A stretch of DNA of 64,000 bases, taken from positions 3,599,001 to 3,663,000 of the forward strand of contig CM044874.1 in NCBI GenBank assembly GCA_024500155.1, read 5' to 3'. Below the pieces are notes generated by a model that saw nothing but the letters and a program-made list of their open reading frames with translations, was not told the origin of the DNA and searched no databases. A program made the position numbers and the translations under genes. This document shows positions 32,671-45,084 of this stretch, piece after piece (position 1 is the stretch's first letter; each line of letters begins with the position of its first letter). This DNA comes from Chenopodium formosanum (lineage: Eukaryota > Streptophyta > Magnoliopsida > Caryophyllales > Amaranthaceae).

Positions 32671-34504
32671 GAACCCTGATCCATCTATTCTAGATGGACC
32701 ACCTCCTAAAACAAACCCCTATACAAATAATAAAATCAAATGCAGTTCTACTCCTTCTTCCTTTTTTTTTTCTTAATTAATATTTTGTTTCATTCTATGT
32801 AGAATTTTTTTTTTTTTTAATTTTTTTAATCTAATCTCTTTTATTTATTTCTCAATTTTAATTCATTTTCTTTTTCAAATTCTTATTTTCTCTCTCCTCT
32901 GTTCTTTGATTTTTTTTTTCCCATTAATATTTTCCATTGATTTTTTGCAATTAACGTGATGGTAATTGTCGATATTTCTGAAGAGATCAATCCAGGTTAG
33001 TTATTATGAATTCATTGTGATCAATATTAATTTTTTTTTTTTTGATTTTGAGATGAATTTGTGGATGAAATTATTGTTTTAATAATACCAATTGAATTCA
33101 TTGAAACTAATCTGATCGATTTCAATCGTAATCCATTATGATCGATTAATTGATATTTTTTTTTTGATTATTCTCATTAATTTGATCGATTTATTTAGTA
33201 AAAAAAATCAAACATCGCAAATTTTGAATATTTAGTAGAAAAATCTGAACAATTGCAAATTTTGAACATTTAGTAAAAAATCCGAACTAAACAACGAAAA
33301 TTTTGAACATTTAGTAAAAATATCTGAACAATTGCAATATACCACACCTATACTTTTGAACATTTAGTAAAAAAATCCGAGCGATTGCAAATTTTGAACA
33401 TTTAGTAAAAAATCTGAACTGAACATAAATTTTTTTGAACATTTAGTAAAAATATTTGAACAATCGCAATGTACCACACCTATACTTTTGAACATTTAGT
33501 AAAAAAAATCTGAACGATTCCAAACTTTTAACATTTAGTAAAAAAAATCCGAACTGAACATCGAAAAATTTGAACATTTAGTAAAAATATCTTAATAATC
33601 GCAATGTACCAGGCATTATACTTTTGAACATTTAGTAAAAAAATCTGAACGATTGCAAATTTTGAACATTTAGCAAAAAAATCCGAACTGAACATCGAAA
33701 ATTTTGAACATTTAGTTAAAATATCTCAACAATCGCAATGTACCACGCCTATACTTTTGAACATTTAATAAAAAATTTGATCGATTGCAAATTTTGAACA
33801 TTTAGTAAAAAATACGAACATCGCAAATTTTGAACATTTAGTAAAAATATATGAACAATTGTAATATACCACGCCTTACTTTTGAACATTTAGAAAAAAA
33901 AATTAGAACAATGGCAAATTTTGAACGTTTGGTAAAAAAGTCGAAAATAGCAAATTTTGGAAATTTAGATACATCATCCAATTTTTTCTTCTGTTCAAAT
34001 AATTTAGGGTTTTAATTCATCATCTAATTTCAAAATTCAACAATTATATAGGGTTTATTTTACTTACAGTTCATCTTCATCATTACTTGTTGAAGAATTT
34101 CTCGAGTGTCTAAGAAAATGTAAATATTGTTCAAAAATTCGAGAGTGTTTACAAAAATTTAAATAATTTTACCAAATTACAACAACTTTGAAGGAAATCA
34201 ATCAACGAATTTGAAGAAAGCTAAAGAAATTTTAAGTTGTTTAAATATTTAATTACCTTTCTTGACCTTTTCTTGTTTTTTCTTCCATGGTGATTCATCA
34301 ATGTAGAGGAGAGAGATAAGTAGTTGAGTGTTTGAAATGAAATGAAAGTAATAAATGAAATCTATTGCATAGGAGATAGATATGTATGTATAGCGAAATT
34401 ACAAAAAGAAAGAAACTAAAGAAATTGAGAGTGTTTGGGCCGCGTGAGTTGAAGTTTGTAGTGTATATGGGCCGGTGGTCCATCTATTCTAGATGAACCA
34501 GGGT
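32671..34504. mobile_element. Palindrome-ended element B
   Basis: The inverted ends contain ACCCTGATCCATCTATTCTA on the left and ACCCTGGTTCATCTAGAATA on the right in reverse complement, both running into GATGGACCACC. Each end is itself a palindrome (TCCATCTATTCTAGATGGA at 32680-32698). The interior holds the 132-bp higher-order repeat (33210-33965). Near the right end GGGCCGCGTGAGTTGAAG resembles the right end of element A. No TSD was established. Confidence 0.6.
33210..33965. repeat. Higher-order tandem repeat, about 132-bp period, roughly 40-bp monomers
   Basis: The monomer core TTTGAACATTTAGTAAAAA recurs about 16 times. Every third monomer is followed by GCAATRTACCA and TATACTTTTG. The GCAATRTACCA marker or its variant starts near 33334, 33466, 33600, 33735 and 33861, giving periods of 126-135 bp. 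Later units carry small deletions. Confidence 0.85.
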
Positions 34505-36246
34505 CTACAATAGTAATTCCTATTCACTACACTCCCCTTTAGCCATTAATACCTACTCCCCCCCCTAAAATTACTGTAAAACCCTTACCTCCACTAACCA
34601 CACCCCACTAACTGCATCCCACTAACCGCACTAGTTAGAACTTGCAGTTAATTCTCCATTTCTCTTCAATACCATATTCTCTCTCTTCAAATACTCAAAA
34701 TCGCTACAATTCAAGAAAAAAATCTTCAAAATTACTGCAAATTGCATCAAAACATCTAAAAATGTCTGACATTCGAGATGAAGTTCGTCAATCGCAACTA
34801 AATTCCGAAAAAGAAGAGTAAGAATTTATTCATTTAAGTAGAATTTTGAATGTAAACCCTAGATTTTTTTTATTTATTTATTTTTTTTTTTTTTTTTTGC
34901 GTTTTGATATTCTAAAACAAACTCTACTATAATTACACTTATTTTTGTGCAAAATAGACTAAAATCTACTATATTTGGTGGTATTTTTAATTAGTAAAAA
35001 CGAAACAGAGAAGAATACTTCGAAGGTTCCGTCGGAGAAGACGATTACTGAACAAATGTTCATTTCAGTAAATGTTCATTTTCAGTAAATGTTCATTTTC
35101 AATTTGATAGATGTTCATTATGATACTAGTATATGATCATTTATATTCTTACCTTACATCTACTAGGGTTCATTCTTGAATTCTTGAGAGAATATTACTC
35201 TAATTTTGTTCATGATCTTTACATATTAATAAATGTTTACTGGTATTTAAACATATGTTTATTTGAATGTAATTACGTACATTTTCATTATCATATTGAA
35301 AATATCCACATAGATTATACTAATACATGTTTAACTTCATATTAAATTATATGCTCATGAGCATCATTTGAATGTTATACTACATACATTTTCGCTCAAA
35401 TATTGATAGATGCTTATTCGAATTTGATACATAGATGTTCATTTGGATATGTGTATATTATTCACACATATGTTAATGCATGTTCATTCACATGTCTAAA
35501 AATGTTCAAAAATAAATTACATATTGCTCATTCATCATAAACCTTTGATGATTCTATTTTAAAATATGATTCTATTTTAAAATATGTTAAAAAATAAATC
35601 ACCTATTGTCACTTACATTATTTGTGATATATATATATATGCTTATGTTATTTGTGATAATTTGTTCATTTATATAAAATAGAATGTACATTTTTGTTTT
35701 GCCAATTGAACATTTATTAAATTTGTAATATCAATATAATATTTATGCATATATATTGATTTACAAACACAATACATATTGTAGTTATGTTCTATATAGA
35801 GTGAAACACACGTTGCAATAATTTAGAGATGAAAACTATGAGCCTAAATTTATAAGGAGATAATGCCATCAATTATATTGAAAGATAAAAATGAACAACA
35901 TAGTAATATGTAGGAATCATATTTTGATAAAAGCATGTTGAACCACAAGTAAGTTAATTTGACATATAGCATAATGTTCATTTTCATAACAATGAATACA
36001 CACATTGACATTGTAATTTGTTTGACTTACAGATACACCAAATTAAGAAGCTGAGAATACAATACATTGCTCAACTGATGCTATTTGGATTAAACAGAAG
36101 CTAGAGGCAATAGAAAAGGAGCAAAAAGATTTATGGAAGCTTATATTACTACAAATATTATTCTTTCGGTTATTTGATCATTTATGGATTTCTAAATGAT
36201 CAAGTACATTAATATTCATATATTTTTTTAATTCTTTAGTGCTTGT

Positions 36247-36355
<109 letters not shown>

Positions 36356-36653
36356 CAAGAAATTAACGAAATACAATAAAATGTTCATTATCAAGAAGTT
36401 ATATGTTCAATTACGTAACATTTATAACGAAATACAATAAAATGTTCGTAACCAAAAAGGCAAATGTTCAGTGTCAAAACAAAACATGTTCAGTTACATA
36501 TCACTTATCAGAAAAAGAAAAAAAAATAAGCTGGAACAAATATATGTTGTTTCAATCCAAATTCTTACTTATTATTATTTGTCAACCTATTCGCTACATT
36601 AGTGTAAAAAAGAAAAAGCTAACAACCTATCATACTTAGAAGAAATATGTTGA

Positions 36654-36960
36654 TTAGCTACCACGCTGAACACTTTGAACATCTCTTGGAACACTTGAAG
36701 GAACTTGAAAATTTCTTGAAACACTTGGACGTAATTGAACCTTTTCTCTTGGCACACTTAAAGAAACTTGGACATCACTTGGAGCACTTGAATGAACTTG
36801 TCCTTTTCTTGGAGCACGCACTTGGACAATACTAAATTCTTTCTTAAAAACATATTCATTGTACCTGCCATAAATTTCTTGTTCAGAATTATAATATGTA
36901 AAAAGTAACTCTGATTTAGTTGCTTCTTCATACAAAATTTCATCACTAGCACCTGCTGTA
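36654..36960 (-). pseudogene. FAR1-like fragment with repeat-rich tail in element C
   Basis: The minus frame encodes GASDEILYEEATKSELLF, then EQEIYGRYNEYVFKKEFS. The latter resembles the beginning of a FAR1 DNA-binding domain and matches the relic in element A. A tail of degenerate repeats follows, based on VQVPSSVPRD-like units. An upstream minus frame at 37489-37617 (starting MDESLIGAVDCDNEV) may be the first exon. The family call rests on a short motif and could be wrong. Confidence 0.45.
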
Positions 36961-37902
36961 TAAGTTTTAAAAATGAACATAATCAATGACAGATATGTAC
37001 AAATACAAAACAGTACATATATAAATGATCATTTAGCATTATCAATTTGATCAAAATAATAAAATAAAATAAAGTACTAAATATTTGAAATATAATTAAA
37101 ACATCTATAACAGAACATTAATTTGAATCATAATGATCATTTAGAATTATGAAATTGATCAAAATTGTAAAACTACTAAAAAAAAACCCACGAAAACTTA
37201 TATAAAAAAATCTAATCACTCACTGAAAACAAATCACAATCAACAATCATTAAACTAAAAAAGCAAACAAACTTGAATCATAAATCATACTAATCGAAAT
37301 AAGAGACAAAATTTATTAAAATAAAAACTTCAATTCACTTGAATTATAACACCAAACTAAATTGAACTAAAACATAGGCTAAATTGATTTTAAAAAACTT
37401 GAAAAATCGAATAAAATCAGCAAATAATTTAAAACAAAACAACTAACAAAATTGAATCAAACAATTGACCAGCAAGCATTAATCGAAATCAGAGGCAAAA
37501 TTGATCAAATTGAACAACTCCAATCAGAGACAAAATAACTTTACAATCACGATCAAATTCGACAATCGAAGAATGTAGCACTTCATTATCACAATCAACA
37601 GCTCCAATCAATGATTCATCCATAAATAAGAGGAAAAAAAGTGATTGAAAGAGAAATAATGTTGAAGAAGAGAGAGAAAATGCCAAAAAAATAAAAAAGC
37701 AAAAAACAGAAAAATAGGTTTTAAATCATATATATAAATGACTTGAGAGATAAGATATATATATATAAAAAATAAAAATAAAAAATAAAAATAAAAATAA
37801 AAACCAGAAAAGCATAAACAGGTAAAACGATGTAGTATAATTGGGGGGGAGTAGGCAGCATTGGCTAAAAGGGGTTGTAGGTAAAAAATTTCACTACAAT
37901 AG

Positions 37903-38275
37903 ACTTATTGAGGAAAAAGTGGGCTTTTTAATTTGTTGCTGGACCGAATCAACGCAATTAAAGATAAAATTTATATACTAGTATATATATATATAGTTGG
38001 ACCTTTTTAGACATTTCTTTCGGTTTGAAACTCTTTGGGCTTTTAACTCACGATGTAAAAAAGTACGTCGCATAGTTGGGTTTCTTATATAAGCTTGGTT
38101 AAAAGTAAAATAAGTTGTACAAGTTAAAAGTAATTGCAATATCGTAAATAAGTTTACCAGTAAAACTGATATTTGAAAACCTGAAGTAGCAATTTTGCTA
38201 TTGATACTACGATTTTACCCTGTAGATAAACCTTAAACGCTTATAAAAAAGATCAATGGGGCTCTATCAGGGTGA
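37903..38275. other. AT-rich spacer, nothing recognised
   Basis: No gene or transposon end was seen between element C and the AAT microsatellite. Confidence 0.5.
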
Positions 38276-38276
38276 A

Positions 38277-38336
<60 letters not shown>
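38276..38336. repeat. AAT microsatellite
   Basis: About 20 tandem AAT units. Confidence 0.95.
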
Positions 38337-38338
<2 letters not shown>

Positions 38339-38386
38339 TGGATTTATTTGTTTTCCAAAACTAATATGAATTAAAACACCTCATTA

Positions 38387-38617
38387 TGGCCTGTTCTGAT
38401 TGACTGAACTGAACTTATTAGAGTTGAACTGAACTAAACTGAACCGAACTTATTAGAGTTGAACTGAACTAAACTGAAATGAACTAACATTTTATAAGAG
38501 AAGGAAATTAGGAGTTGAACTGAACTGAACTGAACTTAAATTATTAGAGCTGAACTGAACCGAACTGAACTTATTAGAGTTAAACTGAACTGAAAATAAT
38601 CGTATCAGAGCAGGCCC
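38387..38617. mobile_element. Tourist-like MITE, TGAACTGAAC family
   Basis: TTA copies flank the element (38384-38386 and 38618-38620). The ends GGCCTGTTCTGATTGA and CGTATCAGAGCAGGCCC are imperfect inverted repeats. The interior is a run of GAACTGAAC words with TTATTAGAGTTGAAC. Confidence 0.7.
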
Positions 38618-38712
38618 TTAGTCATTGCGCTTAAGTAAATCCAAACTTTTATGTTAAAAAAAAAAAAAAAATTTAAATAAGTAAACAAATGAATAAAAAA
38701 CATAACACTTAG

Positions 38713-38752
38713 CGAAAATAATCGTATCAAAACAGGACCTTAGTCATTACGT
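38713..38752. repeat. Duplicate of the MITE right end and its flank
   Basis: GAAAATAATCGTATCAAAAC and the following ACCTTAGTCATTACG repeat 38593-38632 with a few changes, 120 bp downstream. The flanking host bases are included in the copy. Confidence 0.65.
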
Positions 38753-39364
38753 TTACATTTGATTTGATTTGATCAACTTTGATACACATAAATATTGTTC
38801 AAAGGTGAGCAAAATGCACCTTGAAAAATTCATAACAATAACGTTATACTATAAAGATACTACACCATTTTAAAATCATCGTCATTTTCATGAAATATTT
38901 GTTGTAAAATATGTGTTTCAAAGGCTACGAATAATAGAATGAATAATGCAATAGTTTGATCAAAAGGAAGATGGTGTGACGTGACTTCGTCACTGCCTTT
39001 GAAAACGAATTCCGACGCAACTGGGGCGCACATTGTATCGTCGGTACGTTTCCTAAGGTTACACACCACTCTCACTCAAAGGCAATTTTGGATGAGAGGT
39101 GGAGTCATATAAACTTATGCCCAAAGAACAAATGTGTTTAGCTAGTTTTTTGTGTATGATGTATATCAACAATGAAGAATAACCAAGCTAATTTTATAGC
39201 CAAGGATGAAGTTTCAAGAGGATGAATCTAGACATCAAAGGGGTGATTGAATCATATAGAAGTTGATTAAATCACCATAAACAACCACTTTAATGGGAGA
39301 TTACAAGAGTATCCAAGAGACGAAGGAGAATGCCAAAAGATGAATGAATGTAGACATCAAAAAG
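38753..39364. other. AT-rich spacer, nothing recognised
   Basis: A 71-codon minus frame at 38860-39075 has no recognisable motif. No other feature was seen. Confidence 0.5.
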
Positions 39365-39520
39365 TCCACTCCACAACCCACTTGTGGTCAATCGTTGTTG
39401 GCCACAACCTGCTTGTGGAGTAGGCTGATATTCTTATAAAGAAGACATAAAAAGCCTACTTCACAACCCACTTGTGCGCAAACGTTGTAAGCCACAACCT
39501 CCTTGTGGGGTGAACTGATC
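39365..39520. repeat. Two-copy 90-bp repeat with CCACAA...TTGTGG hairpins
   Basis: Copies start near 39365 and 39454. Each contains CACAACCCACTTGTG and a second hairpin such as CCACAACCTGCTTGTGG. The surroundings may be a decayed LTR, but no ends were found. Confidence 0.6.
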
Positions 39521-40803
39521 AACAATCAAAAAGCGTGGTTTTTCTCTCTTTAATCCAACAATATTGTTGCCCTTCAACTCTCTACCTTAGCTTGTGATTG
39601 GGAGATGGAAACTCTACCTTTGTACGGGTAATAATTTTGGATAAGTAGATCAAGACTCAAGAGCCAGTACTCCAAGGCTCAAGGGTAATGATATAAACGA
39701 AAATCAATTTGTATGGTATACGATGAGTATCACTCCTTCAAAACTTTACCAACTGACTTAGGTGACTAGGTGACATTGACGATCTTTTAGACTATCAGTG
39801 AAACATACAACTTCAAAAGCCAATAAGGTTTCTATAATTCTAGTCTTCTAGATGATATCCATTAGCACGTCTTAAATTTCTTCCAAAAGCCACCATTTGG
39901 CTAATTCATCCCTAGATTCTCGAAGATATATTGGATTTTTCATGTATTTACGATTCATGATATCTAATCTACCAGTTGGCTGCTAAAATTGAGTATTTTG
40001 GCCTGGACTTATAAAACAAATTAATAAACAAAAAAAAAAAACCCTACTAATTACATTCCTTTTTTTAGGGATTTATATATAATTTTTGTTATGTATTTTG
40101 TCCACTTCTCCTTTGTTCTTAGATTATAAATTTGTCTTGATCTGTTGTTGGCTGTAAGACAACTGTACATAAGTCTAAATTAATTAAAATTTGTTACAAA
40201 TTAAGGATTAGATTGTTCATCAATTTATGTTCAACGTAAAGAAAATTATAAATAATGATAATGTAACTAAGCACTAACTGTACAATCGAAACCAAGATCT
40301 TACAAATCTAATATTAGTGATTCATAAATCTTTGGAACAATTAATTTAATCTTTAGAATCTCTCTTCATAAAATTATTTCTAGTTCTACCGTCCATAATT
40401 GCAATAGTTTTTTTGTATTATTTTATAAGATGGATACCCTTAACCACTTAACGTGCTAGTATGGTCTAGTACTTAATTATTAGTACTACATATAGTCATA
40501 TACTAATGTACTACAACTCCTAACTTGAATCCATTGGAAATAAGCCTAGTTTTGGGCTTTTAGACTTTTCAAATTCGGGTCAAAATAATTATGAAATTAA
40601 ATGTTAAACTATATTTTGTTTAAATAGATTTCCGTACGAGTAGATTGAAGGGGTTTGATTCTCACTGTTCTAGTAAATTAAATGTTAAATTCGATCTTCA
40701 GGTTATTGAAGGGGTTTGATTCTCACTGTTCTAAATTGCCATAAATTTTCAAGTGATTTTGGTCAACACTCAATCTATTACATGATGTGTGGCCTTTGGT
40801 GAG
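39521..40803. other. AT-rich spacer, nothing recognised
   Basis: A short duplicated phrase, GGGGTTTGATTCTCACTGTT, occurs near 40650 and 40710. No gene or element boundary was recognised. Confidence 0.5.
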
Positions 40804-40806
40804 TTA

Positions 40807-41073
40807 GGCCCTGTTTGATTCACCTTAATTTTGCTGAACTAAAATTATTTTTACTGAACTTAAATTATTTTTACTGAACTGAAATTGTTTTTACTGATTT
40901 TCTATTATAATTCTTCTTTAAGAAAACTAAATTTTACTTAACTGAACTTATTTTTACTGAACTGAAATTATTTTTACTGAACTGAAATTAATTTTATTGA
41001 ACTGAACTTATTTTTACCGAACTGAAATTATTTTTACTTAATATTATTTTTTTAAGGTGAAGAGAACAGGGCC
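40807..41073. mobile_element. Tourist-like MITE, TGAACTGAAC family
   Basis: TTA copies flank it (40804-40806 and 41074-41076). The ends GGCCCTGTTTGATTCACCTT and AAGGTGAAGAGAACAGGGCC are inverted repeats. The interior repeats ATTATTTTTACTGAACTGAA. Confidence 0.75.
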
Positions 41074-41235
41074 TTAGTATTAGGGGAAAAAAAACAGTTT
41101 TTATTATTACTGAAATTAAAAGTTAATTACTAGTAATAAATTAACTATAAAAATGTTTAAAAAAAATAAGAAAAACATTTTATTTATTTTGACATAAAAA
41201 ATAAATCAAAATCAACTAATAAAAAATTAGCATAA

Positions 41236-41328
41236 GGGTCTGTTCACATTTACTGAAGTAAGCTGAATTGATGAATTGAACTGATTGGAGCTGAACTTAA
41301 CTAAAGTTAAGGTGAAGTGAACAGGCCA
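41236..41328. mobile_element. Short Tourist-like MITE, TGAACTGAAC family
   Basis: TAA copies flank a 93-bp element. The ends GGGTCTGTTCACATTTA and AAGGTGAAGTGAACAGGCC are inverted. The interior has GAACTGATTGGAGCTGAAC. Confidence 0.7.
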
Positions 41329-41356
41329 TAATTATTAGAGTCGGTTTGGTTATATT

Positions 41357-41497
41357 TGTTAATATTGTATTTATGCTAAGTTTATCTTGTTAGGAGTTTT
41401 AGGCAAGTAAGATTTCCTATTGTATTGTGCATATATATGTGGTGATTATCAATGCAAAGGCCAAGCCGTTTTCTCCACAATATTCTTGAGTTTAACA
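41357..41497. mobile_element. Possible short solo LTR
   Basis: It begins TGTTAA and ends TTAACA, with a TATATATGTGG word and ATCAATGCAAAGG near the end, as in short copia LTRs. No target duplication was found, so this is tentative. Confidence 0.35.
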
Positions 41498-41954
41498 ATA
41501 ATGATAGTCATTTTAAAAATAACTATCATATAATTTTTACAAATGTTAGCTACTCCTGATAGTTCAAAAACCTCCATATATTATTTACCCAACAATATTT
41601 TTAGCAATAACTGTGTGATGCGACCTTTAAAGATCTTGGGAATTGAATATTTGTTTAAGGCTATCTCATGCTCAGTTAAATTAACTTAGTTCCTATTTTT
41701 TACTCATTCAAATTGGATCTTAATTGCAATGTGGAATATCTTCCGCTTATATCGCTGGATAATACAGTCTTGTTGGAGAGACAATCCCTTGTAGTCGTGA
41801 GGATGATTTCTATCGAATCATCTAACCGTATTCGAAAAATTGAAAACCTTTGCGACCCTGGATAATTTTTCATCAATGAAACAATTTCAAGGCAATCCAT
41901 CAGATCTATTATCCCAGATTTTAAGCTAAAGAAATTCCCCCCTCAAAATAGGAG

Positions 41955-42058
41955 AAAAACCATGTCTTTCAAGAGAGATTGAAAAACCTTGTCTTTCGAA
42001 GGAGATCGAAAAATCTTGTCTTTCGAAGGAGATCGAAAACCCTTTCTTTTGAGGGAGA
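41955..42058. repeat. Degenerate 28-bp tandem repeat, about four copies
   Basis: The unit CTTGTCTTTCGAAGGAGATC recurs with small changes. On the minus strand it would read as repeated SPSKDK-type peptides, but no longer frame supports a gene. Confidence 0.7.
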
Positions 42059-42119
42059 AATCACTATTATAAACCAAAAAAAAAAATAAACAAAAAGTGT
42101 AAAAAGACATTATTGTGCA

Positions 42120-42425
42120 CCCAATCATCAAATATATCATAAGAAATGTATTACGAAAGTGGTTATATCATCCAAAAATGATTATGTAAATGTATTATTT
42201 AAAAAGTGAATTTATCATTAAAAAAAGTATCAAACGGTAATTAAATCATTCAAAAAATAATTATATCATGTCACTAAATTGTTTAAACTGCGATTATATC
42301 ATTCAAAATATGACTCACAATAAGATAATTATATCATCTAAAAAAAAAGTGATTATATTATTTAGAATGTGACTATATTATTTTAGAGTATTAAATTTTG
42401 GATCTACAATAATTTATTGTAGACC
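42120..42425. mobile_element. Possible palindrome-ended element E (one end only)
   Basis: The right end carries TCTACAATAATTTATTGTAGA (42403-42423), the same layout as the ends of elements A, B and D. The preceding 300 bp repeat ATTATATCATTC-type words. The left end was not found. Confidence 0.35.
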
Positions 42426-43206
42426 GATTCCATACACGACATGTTGGTAAGTATGAATTCGTACTTAGCAGGATAAGAATTACCTTATCTTTTCTCTATA
42501 GTTTCAAGGACATGAATGGATTAAGTCGATAAAAGCCTTCAAAAGATGTCGAATGTTTTGATGACAACATGATACTATCAAAGGGAGAAAAGACATTTTA
42601 ATCAAATTTATACTAAGCCATGTAAGCTACTAAGTAATGGGAAAAGACTCAAAAGAGCATGCAAATGCAATCGATATGAAATATTGAAATGAAAGAAGTG
42701 ATGATGATTTGTTTTTGGACACCATTAATATTTTTGGTTGTTTGGTGCACAACTTGGTTACACTTTCTAGCCTAACACTCCACGTGTATGTATCACCAAT
42801 TAAACTCAAAGTTGTTGTGCTCTGAAAAACTTAGGCACAAACGATTATCCACCCCTTAATTGTCCTTTACATCATTCCACATTTTCTTAATTCTATTTGT
42901 GAATTGTGAGCATAAAATCAGTGGATTGTCCATTTTGTCTTTTTTCTATTTGTTACTCGTAATAAGTTTCTTCTCTCCTTGGTTTAAGTATGAAAATATC
43001 TCTAATGGTCATAACACTCAATCTTAATCAATTAAGGGCTTAAGGCTATGTTTCAATTAGTAAAAATGAGTTTTCATAAATATAAAACGATTTACTAGCA
43101 AAAGTAGGTGAAATTGATGTTATTAGTTGATTCATTGACGTATCTGTTATGTCAAAAATTAAAAAAAAAAAATAAAAAAATAATAATAAATTGTTATTTA
43201 AAGTTA
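42426..43206. other. AT-rich spacer, nothing recognised
   Basis: No coding signal or element end was recognised. Confidence 0.5.
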
Positions 43207-43368
43207 GGGCCTGTACATATTTAGTGAATTGAGCTGAACTGAATTGAAATGATTGGAATTGAACTGAACTGAACTGAATAGAGCTGAAATAAATATTTTA
43301 TGAGAGAAGGGAACTAGAAGCTGAACTGAACTGTACTGTAATGAAATTAAGCTGAAGTGAACATGCCC
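43207..43368. mobile_element. Tourist-like MITE, TGAACTGAAC family
   Basis: TTA copies flank it (43204-43206 and 43369-43371). The ends GGGCCTGTACATATTTA and AAGTGAACATGCCC are imperfect inverted repeats, with GAACTGAACTGAAC inside. Confidence 0.7.
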
Positions 43369-43648
43369 TTAGCATGATATTATGAAGTGCATTTTATTGA
43401 CGGTTGAAGTGTTGATGAAATTTAGATCTAAGAAGACGGTTTATACTTTATATGGTAACAATATGAGAATGAAATCTAATAATGCAAATATGATGGAGAA
43501 ACACAAGGATGTAGTCTTGTGGGTGCAAAGGGGAGGGCCTAAATTAATACTTGTATATACTTGTACCAAAAGGCAAAAAAGTTAAAGAAATATCAAAATG
43601 GATGATCACGTAATACTACAGTACGACCCCATTCTTTTGAGCTATTAA

Positions 43649-43932
43649 GGACTTGTTCTCTTCACCTGAAACAAGTAGATCTGATCTGAATTTTTTAAAG
43701 TCTGATTTGAATTTTTATGATCTGATTTAACAATTTGATAAACTTTGACCGCATTTTAATACTAATCTAAAAAGAAAAATATAATCAAAATGGATCTTGT
43801 TAGATTCGTCTTATTATGAACTTTTTAAATATGTAATTTTTATAAAAAAAATTTAATACGCAATTAACGATATTTAGCAATAAGTAAATGATAAGTAATA
43901 AGTATGTGAAATAAGTTGAAGAGAACAAGTCC
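43649..43932. mobile_element. Tourist-like MITE, second subfamily
   Basis: TAA copies flank it (43646-43648 and 43933-43935). The ends GGACTTGTTCTCTTCA and TGAAGAGAACAAGTCC are perfect inverted repeats. The interior has GATCTGATCTGAA words in place of GAACTGAAC. Confidence 0.8.
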
Positions 43933-43935
43933 TAA

Positions 43936-44508
43936 GCTAAGCCTTAATAATGCTATATACTATGCTGAAATTTGCTCTGCTATGCTCTGCAGTGTTGAAA
44001 GATGTTGTTTTGCTAACCCTACTCTGCCCAAAAGCTCAAAAGAACATGATCGTATGTAATAGTCAACATCGATCCGTTTGTATTATATTTTCTTAACTTC
44101 TAACATGAAAATAACAAATATGAACACATAGATTTTATTAATATTTTACAAAATAGCTTCATACAATCTAATACTAGTATTAATAATTGGTTTTATATAG
44201 AAGTTAATTTCTCACAAGGAAAACTATTTATAAGTTATAATCACATAATTAAATTTCTTTTCTCACTAGTATGTAACCACCAAGCCATCAAAGATGGTAA
44301 ACGATTCCATTCATAATCATTTCATTTTCTAAGAAATAAATAATTTTCTAATTGTATTGCACTTAGACATAGCATATATAGTCATTATGGGACCCAATTA
44401 GATCAAAGTTAACCTTCTAAGTCCTTTGACCAAAAATTCAAAAGCAAACATCAACATCACATATTTAAACATAACAAATCTTATTACCCCATGACATAAA
44501 AAGGTTAA
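43936..44508. other. AT-rich spacer, nothing recognised
   Basis: No gene or repeat was recognised before the Stowaway-like elements upstream of LOG. Confidence 0.5.
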
Positions 44509-44510
44509 TA

Positions 44511-44602
44511 CTACCTTCGTTACAGGTTATATGTGCAACGATTTGACATAAAAGAAAGAAGAAAAATGTCTAATTGTTGCACGTAATCTGTAACAGAGGT
44601 AG
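44511..44602. mobile_element. Stowaway-like foldback MITE, 92 bp
   Basis: TA flanks both sides. CTACCTTCGTTACAGGTTAT pairs with the inverted right end, which reads ATCTGTAACAGAGGTAG. It shares TATGTGCAAC with the elements at 15046 and 58534. Confidence 0.7.
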
Positions 44603-44620
44603 TAATAAAATTATATACTA

Positions 44621-44829
44621 CTCCGTATCTCCGTTTCTTTTTAGTTGACACGTCTTTCTTTTTAGGAAGTTATTTTTAGTTGACACGTTTTGTTTTGGGG
44701 TAAATTTTTTACCTTATATTTACAAACTACCACACTTGCTTTTACATTATCTCTCACTCTTTTTTTTTTTTTTTTTTTTTAATATATGCGTCTAAATCAA
44801 ACGCGTTAACTAAATAGAAACGAAGGAAG
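44621..44829. mobile_element. Stowaway MITE upstream of LOG
   Basis: The left end CTCCGTTTCTTTTTAGTTGA pairs with a right end reading TTAACTAAATAGAAACGAAG. A long T run lies inside. TA dinucleotides flank it. It ends about 255 bp before the LOG start codon. Confidence 0.65.
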
Positions 44830-44911
44830 TAATAGATAAAATTATAATGTTAAATTAATAAGACATTAAAAAATGGTTACTTGGTAGAGGCGTTACCCGG
44901 GTGAACCGGTG

Positions 44912-44926
44912 GGTTTATATTTATAG
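44912..44926 (+). promoter_or_regulatory. Putative TATA region of the LOG gene
   Basis: GGTTTATATTTATAGG lies about 160 bp before the LOG ATG, a usual distance for a plant core promoter plus 5' UTR. The leader between contains TTAAATTAAATTAAA repeats. Confidence 0.45.
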
Positions 44927-45084
44927 GAGAACATTGCATATGCAAACATATCCCAACTTTTGTTCTCATTCTTCTCTTACATTATTCTCTCTCAACTTTT
45001 TCTTCCAAGACTCCCTGAATTTTATAATTTTATTTGTACATTTTTTTAGGAGAGAGAAAATTAAATTAAATTAAATTAAAAAAA

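Noticed and set aside
33210..33965. CRISPR-like array
   Set aside because: The monomers are contiguous and related, without unique spacers, and the sequence is plant nuclear DNA. It is a tandem repeat.
38860..39075. 71-codon minus-strand frame
   Set aside because: No motif, no splice partners and no neighbours that support a gene.
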